A DNA stretch of 64,000 bases. It comes from Bradyrhizobium canariense. GTDB taxonomy: Bacteria > Pseudomonadota > Alphaproteobacteria > Rhizobiales > Xanthobacteraceae. The stretch covers positions 1-64,000 of the forward strand of contig NZ_JAFCKJ010000020.1 in assembly GCF_018130465.1 (NCBI RefSeq), in the 5' to 3' direction. The notes below the pieces were generated by a model, which saw only the letters and a list, made by a program, of their open reading frames with translations, was not told the origin of the DNA and ran no database searches. A program made the translations under genes and the position numbers. Shown in pieces: positions 16,668 through 25,978 of this stretch; position 1 is the stretch's first letter; each line of letters starts with the position of its first letter.

Positions 16668-19039
16668 GCGCGCCGCTGACTTCGCTCGACCGCCCGAATT
16701 CCTATATCGGCCGCTCCGTGCCGCGCCCGAACGCCAAGCGGCTGCTCGCCGGGCGCGGGCGCTATGTCAGCGACCTCCGGCTGCCGCGCATGCTGTATGC
16801 CGCGTTCCTGCGCAGCCCGCATGCGCATGCGAAGATCATCTCGATCGATGCCGAGCAGGCGCGCGCGCTCGAAGGCGTGCATCTCGTCGCGACCGGTGCC
16901 GATCTCGCAAAGATCTGCACGTCCTGGACCGGCACGCTCGACCATTTCAAGGGAATGACCTCGACACCGCAATTGCCGCTGCCGCTGGACCGCGTGGTCT
17001 GGGCCGGGCAGGCGGTGGTTGCGGTCGTTGCCGAGAGCCGTGCGATCGCCGAGGATGCGCTGGAACTGATCGAGATCGACTACGAGGACCTTCCCGTCGT
17101 CGCCGATATCGACAGCGCGCGTGAGGCCGGTGGGCCGCTGATCAATCCCGGCAATGCCAACAACGTCTGCTTCCGCAGCCAGCTCGACAGCGGCAGCGTC
17201 GACGACGCCTTTGCGCATGCGGCCCATGTGGTGGAAGAGGAATTCTGCTTCGGACGCCATACGGCTGTGACGCTGGAGCCGCGCGCCATCGTCGCCGATT
17301 ACGATCCCGCAGCCGGTGCGCTCACCGTGCATCATGCGACACAGACGCCGTATCAGTTCCAGGACCTCTATTCGCGCCACTACGGCATCCCAGAGGCCCG
17401 CGTTCGCGTGATCGCGACCGACATCGGCGGCTCCTTCGGGATGAAGCTGCATGTCTATCACGAGGACATGGCTGTGGTCGGCCTCTCGATCCTGCTCGGC
17501 CGTCCCGTCAAATACGTCGCCGACCGCATCGAGTCCTTCGTCTCCGACATCCACGCCCGCGACCACCGCGTCCGCGCCCGGATGGCGCTTGATGCCAAGG
17601 GCGAAATCCTCGCGATGGACGTGCTGGACCTGACCGCGATCGGGGCGTTTTCGACCTATCCGCGGACAAGCGTGGTGGAGGGCAACCAGGTGATCCGCCT
17701 GATGGGCGCGCCTTACCGCTTCAAGAACTATCGCGCGACGCTCGAGGTGATCTTTCAGAACAAGGTGCAGACCAGCCAGTATCGCGCCGTCGGCCATCCC
17801 ATCGCCTGCGCCGTCACGGAGCGGTTGGTCGACATGGCCGCGGCGAAGGTCGGTCTCGATCCCTTCGCCATCCGCGCGCAGAATTTGATCGCCGATGATG
17901 CCTACCCGCAGACCTCGCCGACCGGCTACCGTTTCGAGGCGCTGTCGCATCAGGCCTGCCTGAAGCGGCTGCACGCGATCATGGATTATGACGCGCTGCG
18001 CGCCGAGCAGGCGGAGTTGCGCAAGGCTGGCATCTATCGCGGGATCGGCATCGCGGCCTTTGTCGAGATTACCAATCCAAGCCCCGCGTTCTATGGCGTC
18101 GGCGGCGCCCGTATCTCCTCGCAGGACGGTGCGATCCTCAGCCTGACGCCATCAGGCGAGGTGCGCTGCCTGATCTCGGTCACCGAGCAGGGGCAGGGCA
18201 CCGAGGCGATCATCAGCCAGATCGTGGCGGATCAGCTCGGCCTTGCGCAGGAGCATGTCAAGGTCATCACTGGCGATACCGAGGTGACGCCGCATGGCGG
18301 TGCCACCTGGGCCTGCCGCGGCGCCGGCATCGGCGGCGAGACCGCGCTCCAGGCCACGCGCGCGCTCAAGCGCAACATCCTGGAAATCGCCGCGCTCATC
18401 CTCCAGGAGCAACCATCGGCACTCGACATCATCAATGGCGAGGTCGTCGACGCTGGCACGGGAAATCAGCGGATGCCGATTTCCGAGATCGCGCGCATTG
18501 CCTATTTCCGTTCCGATACGCTGCCGCCAGGCACGCAGGCCCAGCTCACCGTGAGCCATCATTTCGCCCCGCAGGGCTATCCTTTCGCCTTCACCAACGG
18601 CATCCAGGGCTGTTCGCTGGAGGTCGACGTCGAGACCGGCTTCATCAAGGTGTTGAAGCATTTCATCGTCGAGGATTGTGGCCGGGTCATCAATCCGATG
18701 CTGGTGGACGAGCAGCTCCGCGGCGGCATCGTGCAAGGACTGGGCGCGGCACTGTTCGAGGAATGCCGCTACAGCGAGACCGGCCAGCTCGTGAACGGCT
18801 CGCTCGCCGACTACCTCGTCCCGATGCCGATGGAGATGCCTGACATCGTCATCGCCCATGTCGAGACACCGACCGCCGACACCGAGCTCGGCGCCAAGGG
18901 ATGCGGCGAGGCGGGGACGGCGGCGGCGTCGGCCTGTGTGCTCAACGCCGTCAACGATGCGCTCTTACCGTTCGATGCGACGATCAATTCCATCCCGATC
19001 ACGCCCGCAAAAGTCCTGAAAGCCCTGAAGCGATTCTAG
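16664..19039 (+). CDS. Molybdenum hydroxylase large (molybdopterin) subunit, CoxL-like
   Basis: The 791-residue catalytic subunit binds molybdopterin cytosine dinucleotide and hydroxylates its substrate. Family blocks include IGRSVPRPNAKRLLAGRGRY at the N-terminus, DIGGSFGMK, and the catalytic glutamate near the C-terminus in KGCGEAGTAAAS. The loop that reads AYRGAGR in form II CoxL is QYRAVGHP here, and the AYxCSFR signature of true CO dehydrogenase is absent, so CO is not the expected substrate. The downstream Liv-type importer probably delivers the organic substrate. No CoxG or XdhC maturation gene is adjacent. Confidence 0.9.
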   Translation: MSAPLTSLDRPNSYIGRSVPRPNAKRLLAGRGRYVSDLRLPRMLYAAFLRSPHAHAKIISIDAEQARALEGVHLVATGADLAKICTSWTGTLDHFKGMTSTPQLPLPLDRVVWAGQAVVAVVAESRAIAEDALELIEIDYEDLPVVADIDSAREAGGPLINPGNANNVCFRSQLDSGSVDDAFAHAAHVVEEEFCFGRHTAVTLEPRAIVADYDPAAGALTVHHATQTPYQFQDLYSRHYGIPEARVRVIATDIGGSFGMKLHVYHEDMAVVGLSILLGRPVKYVADRIESFVSDIHARDHRVRARMALDAKGEILAMDVLDLTAIGAFSTYPRTSVVEGNQVIRLMGAPYRFKNYRATLEVIFQNKVQTSQYRAVGHPIACAVTERLVDMAAAKVGLDPFAIRAQNLIADDAYPQTSPTGYRFEALSHQACLKRLHAIMDYDALRAEQAELRKAGIYRGIGIAAFVEITNPSPAFYGVGGARISSQDGAILSLTPSGEVRCLISVTEQGQGTEAIISQIVADQLGLAQEHVKVITGDTEVTPHGGATWACRGAGIGGETALQATRALKRNILEIAALILQEQPSALDIINGEVVDAGTGNQRMPISEIARIAYFRSDTLPPGTQAQLTVSHHFAPQGYPFAFTNGIQGCSLEVDVETGFIKVLKHFIVEDCGRVINPMLVDEQLRGGIVQGLGAALFEECRYSETGQLVNGSLADYLVPMPMEMPDIVIAHVETPTADTELGAKGCGEAGTAAASACVLNAVNDALLPFDATINSIPITPAKVLKALKRF

Positions 19040-19062
19040 AAAAAAGATAGTTGGAGGACATC

Positions 19063-20304
19063 ATGCCCAAATCCGGTTCGACCCCGAAAATATCCCGCCG
19101 CACCGCGCTCGCCGGTCTCTCGGCAAGCGCGGCACTGCTCGCCATGCCGCGGCTCGGCCGCGCCGCGGACGAAACCATCCGCATCGGCTTTCCGACCCCG
19201 CTGACCGGCCCGTTCGCTGCGGAAGCGCGCGACCAGGTCAAGTGCGCCGAGCTTGCGGTCAAGCTCGCCAACGACAAGGGCGGCATCGGCGGCCGCAAGG
19301 TCGAGCTGCTGGTGCGCGACGACAAGCTCAACGCCGGCGAGGCCGCGACCCGCACGCTGGAGCTGATCGAGAAGGAAAAGGTTCACGCCGTGGTCGGCGC
19401 GCTCTCCAGCGCCGTGCAACTCGCCGTCAACGAAGTCACGCGCGCCCGCCGCGTGATCTACGTGTCGATCAGCCAGTCCGACACCATCAACGAGGCCAAG
19501 GATTTCAGCAAATACACCTTCCATGAAGCGCTGAACCCGCACATGACGACCGCTGCGGTGGCACGGCAGACCCTGAAGAAGGGCATGAAGGTTGCCCATC
19601 TCGTCGCCGACTATGCCTACGGCCACGAGATGCTGCGCGGCTTCAAGCGCGCGCAAACCGCGATCGGCGCGGACAATGTCGGCGAGATACTGCATCCGTT
19701 CGGCGCCGCCGACTATTCCACCTTCATGCCGCGCCTGATGTCGATGCGGCCGGACGTGCTCTGCATCTCCAATTTCGGCCGCGACCAGGCCAATGCGATC
19801 AAGCAAGCGGTGGACTTCGGCGTCAAGCAGCAGATGAAGATCGTCGTGCCGGTGATCCTGCACAACCAGCGGCTCGCGGTCGGCCCCGACGTGTTCGAGG
19901 GCGTGATCGGCGGCGCCAACTATTACTGGGGCCTGGAGACGCAGAGCAAGTCCGCCGCCGCTTTCAACACCGCCTTCAAGGCAGCCAATGGCGGCGCGAT
20001 CCCGACCGACTACGGCGCCTACGGCTATTCCGGCGTCGGATCGCTGCTGGCGGCCATGCAAACCGCAGGTGGCACCGACACCGACAAGGTGGTCGATGCC
20101 CTGGAGAAGCTGCAATACGACCTGACCAAGGGTCCGCAGCATTACCGCAAATGCGACCACCAGTCGGTGCAGTCGGTGCTGGTGCTGGAGTCCAAGAAGA
20201 AGTCCGCCATGGCGAACGACAACGATCTGTTCGCCATTCTCGCCAACGACACCGGCTCCGACGACATGCTGCGCAGTTGCAGCGAGCTGGGCCACGCGAC
20301 CTGA
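19063..20304 (+). CDS. Liv-type ABC substrate-binding protein with Tat signal
   Basis: The periplasmic receptor of a branched-chain-amino-acid-type (HAAT) importer. The ATG at 19063 follows GGAGGA. The N-terminus has a twin-arginine motif (SRRTALAG) before a hydrophobic stretch ending in RAA, so the protein is probably exported folded. Mature start ETIRIGFPTPLTGPFAAEARD is typical of the Peripla_BP_6 family. At 413 residues it is full length. Family members bind amino acids, amides or aromatic acids; the adjacent Mo hydroxylase suggests an aromatic or N-heterocyclic ligand, by inference. Confidence 0.88.
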   Translation: MPKSGSTPKISRRTALAGLSASAALLAMPRLGRAADETIRIGFPTPLTGPFAAEARDQVKCAELAVKLANDKGGIGGRKVELLVRDDKLNAGEAATRTLELIEKEKVHAVVGALSSAVQLAVNEVTRARRVIYVSISQSDTINEAKDFSKYTFHEALNPHMTTAAVARQTLKKGMKVAHLVADYAYGHEMLRGFKRAQTAIGADNVGEILHPFGAADYSTFMPRLMSMRPDVLCISNFGRDQANAIKQAVDFGVKQQMKIVVPVILHNQRLAVGPDVFEGVIGGANYYWGLETQSKSAAAFNTAFKAANGGAIPTDYGAYGYSGVGSLLAAMQTAGGTDTDKVVDALEKLQYDLTKGPQHYRKCDHQSVQSVLVLESKKKSAMANDNDLFAILANDTGSDDMLRSCSELGHAT

Positions 20305-20314
20305 AGCCTGGCAA

Positions 20315-21190
20315 ATGGACCTGTCGCTGATCATCATGCAGCTTCTTTCCGGGATCGCCCTTGGGGCGGTCCTGGTGATCACTGCGCTCGGACTGACGAT
20401 CGTGTTCGGCATGCTCGGGGTGGTCAATTTCGCCCATGGCGCGCTGTTCATGATCGGGGCCTATGCGGGGCTGTATCTGGCGTCTCTCACCGGAAGCTTC
20501 TGGTGGGGATTGCTGCTGGCTCCCATCCTGATCGGTGCCTTCGGCATGCTGATCGAGTTCGTCCTGATCCGCAGGCTCTATGGGCGCTCGATCGACGATC
20601 CGCTGCTGCTCACCTTCGGCCTCAGCTACATCCTGGTCGAGGGCGTGCGGATCGTGTTCGGCAGCGACGGCATCCCGTTCCCGACCCCGCCGCAGCTGAT
20701 CGGCGTGCTCGATCTCGGCATCGGCTTCTTCCCGCGCTACCGCCTGTTCGTCATCGCGCTGGTGGCGGTGGTGCTCCTGGTGCTCTGGCTGACGCTGGAG
20801 AAGACCCGGATCGGCCTGATCGTGCGCGCGGGCGCCCGCGATCCCACCATCATGCAGGTGCTCGGCGTCGATATCGGCCGGGTGTGGCTCGCGATCTTCG
20901 GGCTCGGCGTCGGGCTGGCCGCGCTCGGCGGCGTGCTCGCCGGGCCCATGCGCAGCGTCAATCCGGAGATGGGATCGCTGGTGCTGGCGGAAGCCTTTGT
21001 CGTGACCGTGATCGGCGGCCTCGGGTCGATCGTCGGGGCGGTCGTCGCAGGCCTCATGGTCGGCATCTCCATCAGCCTGGTCGCGCTGTTCGCGCCGGAG
21101 ATGGCGACCATCGTCATGTTCGCGCTGATGGCCGTGGTGCTGCTGATCCGCCCGCAGGGCCTGTTCGGCGTCAGAGGGAGGACCGCGTGA
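20315..21190 (+). CDS. livH: Branched-chain-type ABC permease (LivH family)
   Basis: First of two membrane subunits. The 291-residue hydrophobic protein has the family opening LLSGIALGAVLVITALGLTIVFGMLGVVNFAHGALFM and the EAA-like loop RAGARDPTIMQVLGVDIGRVW. It begins ten bases after the binding-protein stop and its TGA overlaps the next GTG start. Confidence 0.92.
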   Translation: MDLSLIIMQLLSGIALGAVLVITALGLTIVFGMLGVVNFAHGALFMIGAYAGLYLASLTGSFWWGLLLAPILIGAFGMLIEFVLIRRLYGRSIDDPLLLTFGLSYILVEGVRIVFGSDGIPFPTPPQLIGVLDLGIGFFPRYRLFVIALVAVVLLVLWLTLEKTRIGLIVRAGARDPTIMQVLGVDIGRVWLAIFGLGVGLAALGGVLAGPMRSVNPEMGSLVLAEAFVVTVIGGLGSIVGAVVAGLMVGISISLVALFAPEMATIVMFALMAVVLLIRPQGLFGVRGRTA

Positions 21191-22185
21191 CGTCACCATC
21201 GAGCGGCGAAGCGGTCGCCAAACCCCCGTCCAGCGGGCTCGGCCGGCTTCTCGACCAACGCGTGTTGCTTTCCATCGCGGTGCTGGCGGTGCTGCCCTGG
21301 CTGCTGCCGTCCCAGGCGCTGGCCGTCAACGTCCTGATCTACGGCGTCGTTGTGATGGGCTACAATCTGCTGTTCGGCTACACCGGGCTATTGTCGTTCG
21401 GCCAGGCCGCCTTCTTCGGTGCGGGCGCCTATTTCACCGGCATTGCGATCGGCCGTTACGGCGTGCCCTGGTTCGCAGCGGTGCCGATCGCCGTTCTGCT
21501 CAGCACCGGCCTCGCCGCCGCAATCGGCATCGTCTCGACCCGCACCCGCGGCATCTACTTCTCCATGGTGACGCTCGCGCTGGCCCAGCTCGTCTATTAC
21601 GTCGCGCTCCAGGCCTCGTCCTTCACCGGCGGCGAGAACGGCCTGCGCGGCTTCACGGTCGATCGCATCAGCCTGTTCGGCCTCCCCGTCAATTTCCTCG
21701 ACCCCGTCAACAAATACTACGTGCTGATGGCCTTCGCCGCATTGGCCATGTGGTTCCAGTCGCGCATCCTGAACTCGCCCTTCGGCGCCGTGATCGAGGC
21801 GATCCGCGAGAACGAGCAGCGGGCGCGGGCCTGCGGCTACGACGTCGAGCGCAGCAAGCTGATCGTGTTCATGCTGTCGGGCGCGATCTCCTCGCTCGGC
21901 GGCTGCATGCTGGCGCTCCATCTGTCGATCGTGCCGCTCGACATCCTGCACTACCAGACTTCGGGCATGATCGTGATGATGGTGCTGCTCGGCGGCGCGC
22001 GCAGCTTCTTCGGACCGTTCGTCGGCGCGGCGGCGTTCCTGATCCTGGAGGACGTCATCTCGGTCTGGACCCCGCACTGGCAGCTCTTCGTCGGCGCGAT
22101 CTTCGTCCTGTTCGTGCTGTTCCTGCCCAAGGGCATCTGGGGCACGCTGCTCGACACACTGGGTGTCGGAAAGGCGCGGCCATGA
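21187..22185 (+). CDS. livM: Branched-chain-type ABC permease (LivM family)
   Basis: Second membrane subunit, 332 residues from a GTG at 21187 within GTGA. The LivM signature GYNLLFGYTGLLSFGQAAFF and the cytoplasmic loop AIRENEQRARACGYDVERSKL are clear. About ten hydrophobic segments are present. The frame extends far upstream inside livH only as a shadow. Its stop overlaps the start of the ATPase gene. Confidence 0.92.
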   Translation: MTSPSSGEAVAKPPSSGLGRLLDQRVLLSIAVLAVLPWLLPSQALAVNVLIYGVVVMGYNLLFGYTGLLSFGQAAFFGAGAYFTGIAIGRYGVPWFAAVPIAVLLSTGLAAAIGIVSTRTRGIYFSMVTLALAQLVYYVALQASSFTGGENGLRGFTVDRISLFGLPVNFLDPVNKYYVLMAFAALAMWFQSRILNSPFGAVIEAIRENEQRARACGYDVERSKLIVFMLSGAISSLGGCMLALHLSIVPLDILHYQTSGMIVMMVLLGGARSFFGPFVGAAAFLILEDVISVWTPHWQLFVGAIFVLFVLFLPKGIWGTLLDTLGVGKARP

Positions 22186-22937
22186 GCGGCGAATTGCTTC
22201 GTGCCGAAGGGATCGGCAAGCACTTCGGCGGCTTCGTCGCGCTCGAAGGCATCACTGTGTCTTTTGCGGCCGGACAGCTCACCTCGATCATCGGGCCGAA
22301 CGGCGCCGGCAAGAGCACGTTCTTCAACATCCTCTCCGGCGCGCTGACACCAACGTCAGGCAAGCTGCACTTCAGGGGACGCGTGCTGAACGGCCTGCCG
22401 CAGCATCGGTTCGTGCATCAGGGTATCTCGCGCTCCTACCAGATCACAAACATCTTCCCGGACCTGTCCGTGCACGAGAACGTTCGCGTGGCCGCGCAGG
22501 CGTTGACCGTGAGCTACGACATCTGGCGCAACCGGGCTCGACTTACAGAACTCAACGCCCGCGCCGACGCTGCACTCGACGCGGTCGGCCTGCTTGGCCG
22601 GCGCGCCGAATTGGCGAAATTCCTGTCGCATGGCCAGCAGCGCGCGCTGGAGATCGCGATCGCGTTGGTCTCGGAGCCGGAGTTGCTTCTGCTCGATGAG
22701 CCGACCGCCGGCATGGGGCCGGAGGAGACCAAGGACATGGTCGCGCTGCTTGAGCGGCTCGCCGAGAAGCGCACTGTGCTTCTCGTCGAGCATAAGATGA
22801 AGATGGTGCTGGGCCTGTCCAAACGCGTCGTGGTGCTGCATCATGGCCGCCTGCTTGCAGACGGCGCGCCCGATGAGATCAGGAGCAATCCGGAGGTCCG
22901 CCGGGTCTATCTCGGACAGAGTGAAGGCTATGGCTGA
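22182..22937 (+). CDS. livG: Branched-chain-type ABC ATPase (LivG family)
   Basis: A 251-residue ATPase with Walker A GPNGAGKST, the LivG-type insert SRSYQITNIFPDLSV, signature LSHGQQRALEIA and Walker B LLLLDEPTAGMG. The ATG at 22182 overlaps the livM stop, and its end overlaps the livF start by eight bases. Pairs with LivF as the ATPase heterodimer. The signature motif is LSHGQ, the common LivG form. Confidence 0.93.
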   Translation: MSGELLRAEGIGKHFGGFVALEGITVSFAAGQLTSIIGPNGAGKSTFFNILSGALTPTSGKLHFRGRVLNGLPQHRFVHQGISRSYQITNIFPDLSVHENVRVAAQALTVSYDIWRNRARLTELNARADAALDAVGLLGRRAELAKFLSHGQQRALEIAIALVSEPELLLLDEPTAGMGPEETKDMVALLERLAEKRTVLLVEHKMKMVLGLSKRVVVLHHGRLLADGAPDEIRSNPEVRRVYLGQSEGYG

Positions 22938-23649
22938 GACCGCGCTGCTCGAAATTGACGGCCTCCACGCCTGGTATGGCGCGAGCCACATCCTTCACGG
23001 CATTTCCTTGCATGTGGACCCCGGTGAGGTGGTTGCCCTTGTCGGCCGCAACGGCGCCGGCAAGACCACGACCTTGCGGGCGATGATGGGCCTGATGCCC
23101 AAGGCGACCGGTCGCGTGCGCTTTGCGGGCAGGGAGCTTCTGCAGCTCCGCGCTCATCAGCGCTACCATCTCGGCCTTGCCTACGTCCCCGAGGAGCGCC
23201 GCATCGTCCCCGGTCTCTCCGTGCGCGAGAACCTTCGTCTCGGCCTCGTCGCGGCGGGAAGCGACATCGAGGAGCGCGCCGCGATCGACGAGATCGCCGA
23301 GACCTTTCCGCGCCTGAAGGAGCGTCTCGACCAGGAAGGCGTCACGCTATCAGGCGGTGAGCAGCAGATGCTGGCGATTGCACGCGCCTTGATCGCAAAG
23401 CCGAAGATGATCCTGCTTGACGAGCCGTCGGAAGGCATCATGCCCGTCCTGGTCGAGGAGATGGGCGTGCTGTTCCGTCGCCTGCGCGACGAGGGCAAGA
23501 CGCTGCTCCTGGTCGAGCAGAACGTCGAATGGGCGCTGCGGCTCGCTGACCGTGCCGTGATCATCGATCAGGGTGAAGTCGTGCATCAAAGCAGCGCCGC
23601 GGCGCTGCTGGCGGACAAGGACATCCAGGAGCGCTACTGCGCGGTCTGA
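22930..23649 (+). CDS. livF: Branched-chain-type ABC ATPase (LivF family)
   Basis: The last gene of the operon, 239 residues. Motifs: Walker A GRNGAGKTT, LAYVPEERRIVPGLSVREN (typical LivF), signature LSGGEQQMLAIARAL, Walker B MILLDEPSEGIMP and the H-loop replaced by LLLVEQNVEWAL as usual in LivF. The ATG at 22930 lies inside the end of livG. It ends two bases from the convergent GGDEF/EAL gene. Confidence 0.93.
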   Translation: MAETALLEIDGLHAWYGASHILHGISLHVDPGEVVALVGRNGAGKTTTLRAMMGLMPKATGRVRFAGRELLQLRAHQRYHLGLAYVPEERRIVPGLSVRENLRLGLVAAGSDIEERAAIDEIAETFPRLKERLDQEGVTLSGGEQQMLAIARALIAKPKMILLDEPSEGIMPVLVEEMGVLFRRLRDEGKTLLLVEQNVEWALRLADRAVIIDQGEVVHQSSAAALLADKDIQERYCAV

Positions 23650-23650
23650 T

Positions 23651-25651
23651 TCAGGCCACGACCCTGGCGCCGCTGAGGCGCTGGCGTTCCTTTGCGAGAT
23701 ACTCGTCGATCGCGTCGCCATGCATGGGCTTTGCGAAGTAGTAGCCCTGGATGAAGTCGCATCCCAGCCCGCGCAGGGTGTCGAGCTGAGCGAGAGTCTC
23801 GACGCCCTCGGCGACGCAGGCGATCTCCATGTCGTCACAGAGGCCCGTGAGGGACTTGATGATCTTGTGGCTCACCGGATTGTGGTTGACGTCGGCGATG
23901 AAGCTGCGGTCGATCTTGATCTTGTCGAGCGGCAGCCGGTGCACGTGGCTCAGTGAGGAATAGCCGGTGCCGAAATCGTCCAGCGAAATGCCGCAGCCCA
24001 TCGCCTTCAATGCCGCGATCGACTCCTGTGCGCGCACGAAATCGAAGGTGACGGCGGTCTCGGTGATCTCGAAATCGATCCGGTGCGGCGGCAGCCCGCT
24101 CTTCTCGATGATGGTGATCAGCGGCAGGACGCCCTCGGGCGAGCAGACGTCGTGGGCGGACAGGTTGAACGATAGGCGGATGTGGTCGGGCCAGGTCCTG
24201 GCCGTCGCGAGCGCGCGCACCAGCAGCGCCTGCGTCAGCGGCCGGATCAGGCCGATGCGCTCGGCGGCCGGAATGAAGTCGGCCGGCGAAACCAGGCCGA
24301 GGCGGGCGCTGTGCCAGCGTGCCAGGACCTCGAAGCCAGCGGTGTGCTCGCTCATGGCGTCCACGATCGGCTGGAACACCAGGTCCATCTCGGTGCTGAA
24401 ATCGGCGGTGCGTAGCAAATTCTCGATGACGCCGCGGCTGCGGATCTCGGCCTCGAGCTCGCTCGAGAAGATCACGGTGCGGCCGCGCAGATGGCGCTTG
24501 GCGTGATAGAGCGAATAGTCGGCGCATTCATAGAGCGCTTCCGCTGTCGTTGCCGATTGCGGGAATAGCGCGAAGCCGATCGAGCAGGACAGCCCGGTAT
24601 GGGCGGTGTCGAGCTGGTAGGGCAGCTTGACATGGTCGCCGATGCGTTCGCCGAGCCGCATCAGATCCGCGTCATCGGGGTCGCCGCACACGACGAGGCC
24701 GAACTCGTCGCCGCCGAGCCTGGCGAATTCCACCCGCTGCGGGCCAAAGCCTTCGCAGACCTCGCGGATGCGCCGGCCCGCCTCGATCAGAACGCGATCG
24801 CCGACGGAATGGCCGTAATTGTCGTTGATCGGCTTGAAGCCGTCGAGGTCGATGATCCCGACGGCGACGCGAACGTTCTTGCGCTCGGCGTCAGCGAACG
24901 CGCTCGACAGTTCGGCGAAGAAGCGGCGGCGGTTCGGCAGCTCGGTCAGGGAATCGAGGTTGGCGAGGCGGAAGTTTTCGTCCGAGAGGGCTTGGGTGGC
25001 TGCCTGCTGCGCCAGCAGCGATTTGCGGCTGGCGACGAGATCGGCGAAGTCGCGATAGTAGATGAACAGCACCGTCACCATCGCGCCCGACACGAGCAAA
25101 TTGTTGACGGCGATTGCCTTCAGCGTCGGCTCGCCGGTGGCCCAGAAGAACAACACATAGGGTACGTCGACGACCAGCGTCACGATCAGCGCCGCCGAGC
25201 GCAGATGCATCAGCGAGAAGATGCAGCCGATCACGGTCACCGCCATGTAGAAGGCGACCTGGCTCTTGGCGAAGGGATCGCCGTAAGGGTAGAGCGCGAA
25301 GGACCAGGCGGTGAAGCCCGCACCGATCGGCAATGTCATCCAGTTGGTGGCGCGCAGATTGCGCAGGATGTCGGCATCGGTGCGCACGAGATGCCGTTGG
25401 CGCAGCCACCAGAAGGTGCGAAGCGCGGCGAGCGCGGTCAGCACGGACGGCACGATGAGCGTCAGCCAGTCCGGGGCCACGTTCACATAGGTATAGGCAA
25501 CAGCGATCGAGTTGCTCATGAGGAGGAAGTAGAGCAACGGGACCTGCTTGGAGAAGGCGTCGAACTGCGCGCGCGTGAGGTCGGGGTCGGTGGGCACGCG
25601 AAACAGTTGCATCGCGGCAACGACATAAGATTTCAAATTGGTGAAAGGCAT
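23651..25651 (-). CDS. Membrane-bound GGDEF-EAL-type cyclic-di-GMP protein
   Basis: A 666-residue signalling protein. About six transmembrane segments occupy roughly residues 30-200. A GGDEF domain follows with an intact GGDEF motif at residues 313-317, so diguanylate cyclase activity is plausible. The C-terminal EAL-family domain has EVL instead of EAL at residues 441-443, but keeps the other metal/catalytic blocks (EITET, DDFGTGYSSL, IKIDRSFI), so phosphodiesterase activity remains likely. The N-terminal sensor is not a family I recognise. The gene is monocistronic, convergent with livF, with a long leader region upstream. Confidence 0.92.
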   Translation of the reverse strand: MPFTNLKSYVVAAMQLFRVPTDPDLTRAQFDAFSKQVPLLYFLLMSNSIAVAYTYVNVAPDWLTLIVPSVLTALAALRTFWWLRQRHLVRTDADILRNLRATNWMTLPIGAGFTAWSFALYPYGDPFAKSQVAFYMAVTVIGCIFSLMHLRSAALIVTLVVDVPYVLFFWATGEPTLKAIAVNNLLVSGAMVTVLFIYYRDFADLVASRKSLLAQQAATQALSDENFRLANLDSLTELPNRRRFFAELSSAFADAERKNVRVAVGIIDLDGFKPINDNYGHSVGDRVLIEAGRRIREVCEGFGPQRVEFARLGGDEFGLVVCGDPDDADLMRLGERIGDHVKLPYQLDTAHTGLSCSIGFALFPQSATTAEALYECADYSLYHAKRHLRGRTVIFSSELEAEIRSRGVIENLLRTADFSTEMDLVFQPIVDAMSEHTAGFEVLARWHSARLGLVSPADFIPAAERIGLIRPLTQALLVRALATARTWPDHIRLSFNLSAHDVCSPEGVLPLITIIEKSGLPPHRIDFEITETAVTFDFVRAQESIAALKAMGCGISLDDFGTGYSSLSHVHRLPLDKIKIDRSFIADVNHNPVSHKIIKSLTGLCDDMEIACVAEGVETLAQLDTLRGLGCDFIQGYYFAKPMHGDAIDEYLAKERQRLSGARVVA

Positions 25652-25978
25652 TGCAATACGAGCCCTGGATCCCCTTTAAAACATGGGCGATCTTGCACGG
25701 CGGGGGTAAAGGTCGCGTTAGGTTGGTTTTGCGGGAAGGGCCAGCGAAGGTTGTACGCTACCGCGGAGTTTTCCGGCCGCGTGCATTGGTGAGGCCGCGT
25801 TAACGATATGTGGCCGCAGAAACGAGCGTATCGATTGCAAAACGTTGCAAGAACCTGGGTTACGCTCTGCTAACCATCGGTGTCGGTGCAGCGTACTGTC
25901 GCATCGCCCATGCTGCGAGCCGACGTGCTCGCACACCTCTCCTCGTCGAGGAAAGGTGTGCGCATGCCCCGACGACCG
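25652..25978. other. Intergenic region without a visible gene
   Basis: This 327-base stretch holds the promoter side of the GGDEF/EAL gene and the 3' side of the beta-lactamase remnant. I see no convincing reading frame, tRNA or strong hairpin in it. Confidence 0.5.

Noticed and set aside
16664-19039. CO dehydrogenase large subunit (coxL)
   Set aside because: The AYxCSFR active-site loop is absent; QYRAVGHP is found instead, so only a CoxL-like Mo hydroxylase is supported.
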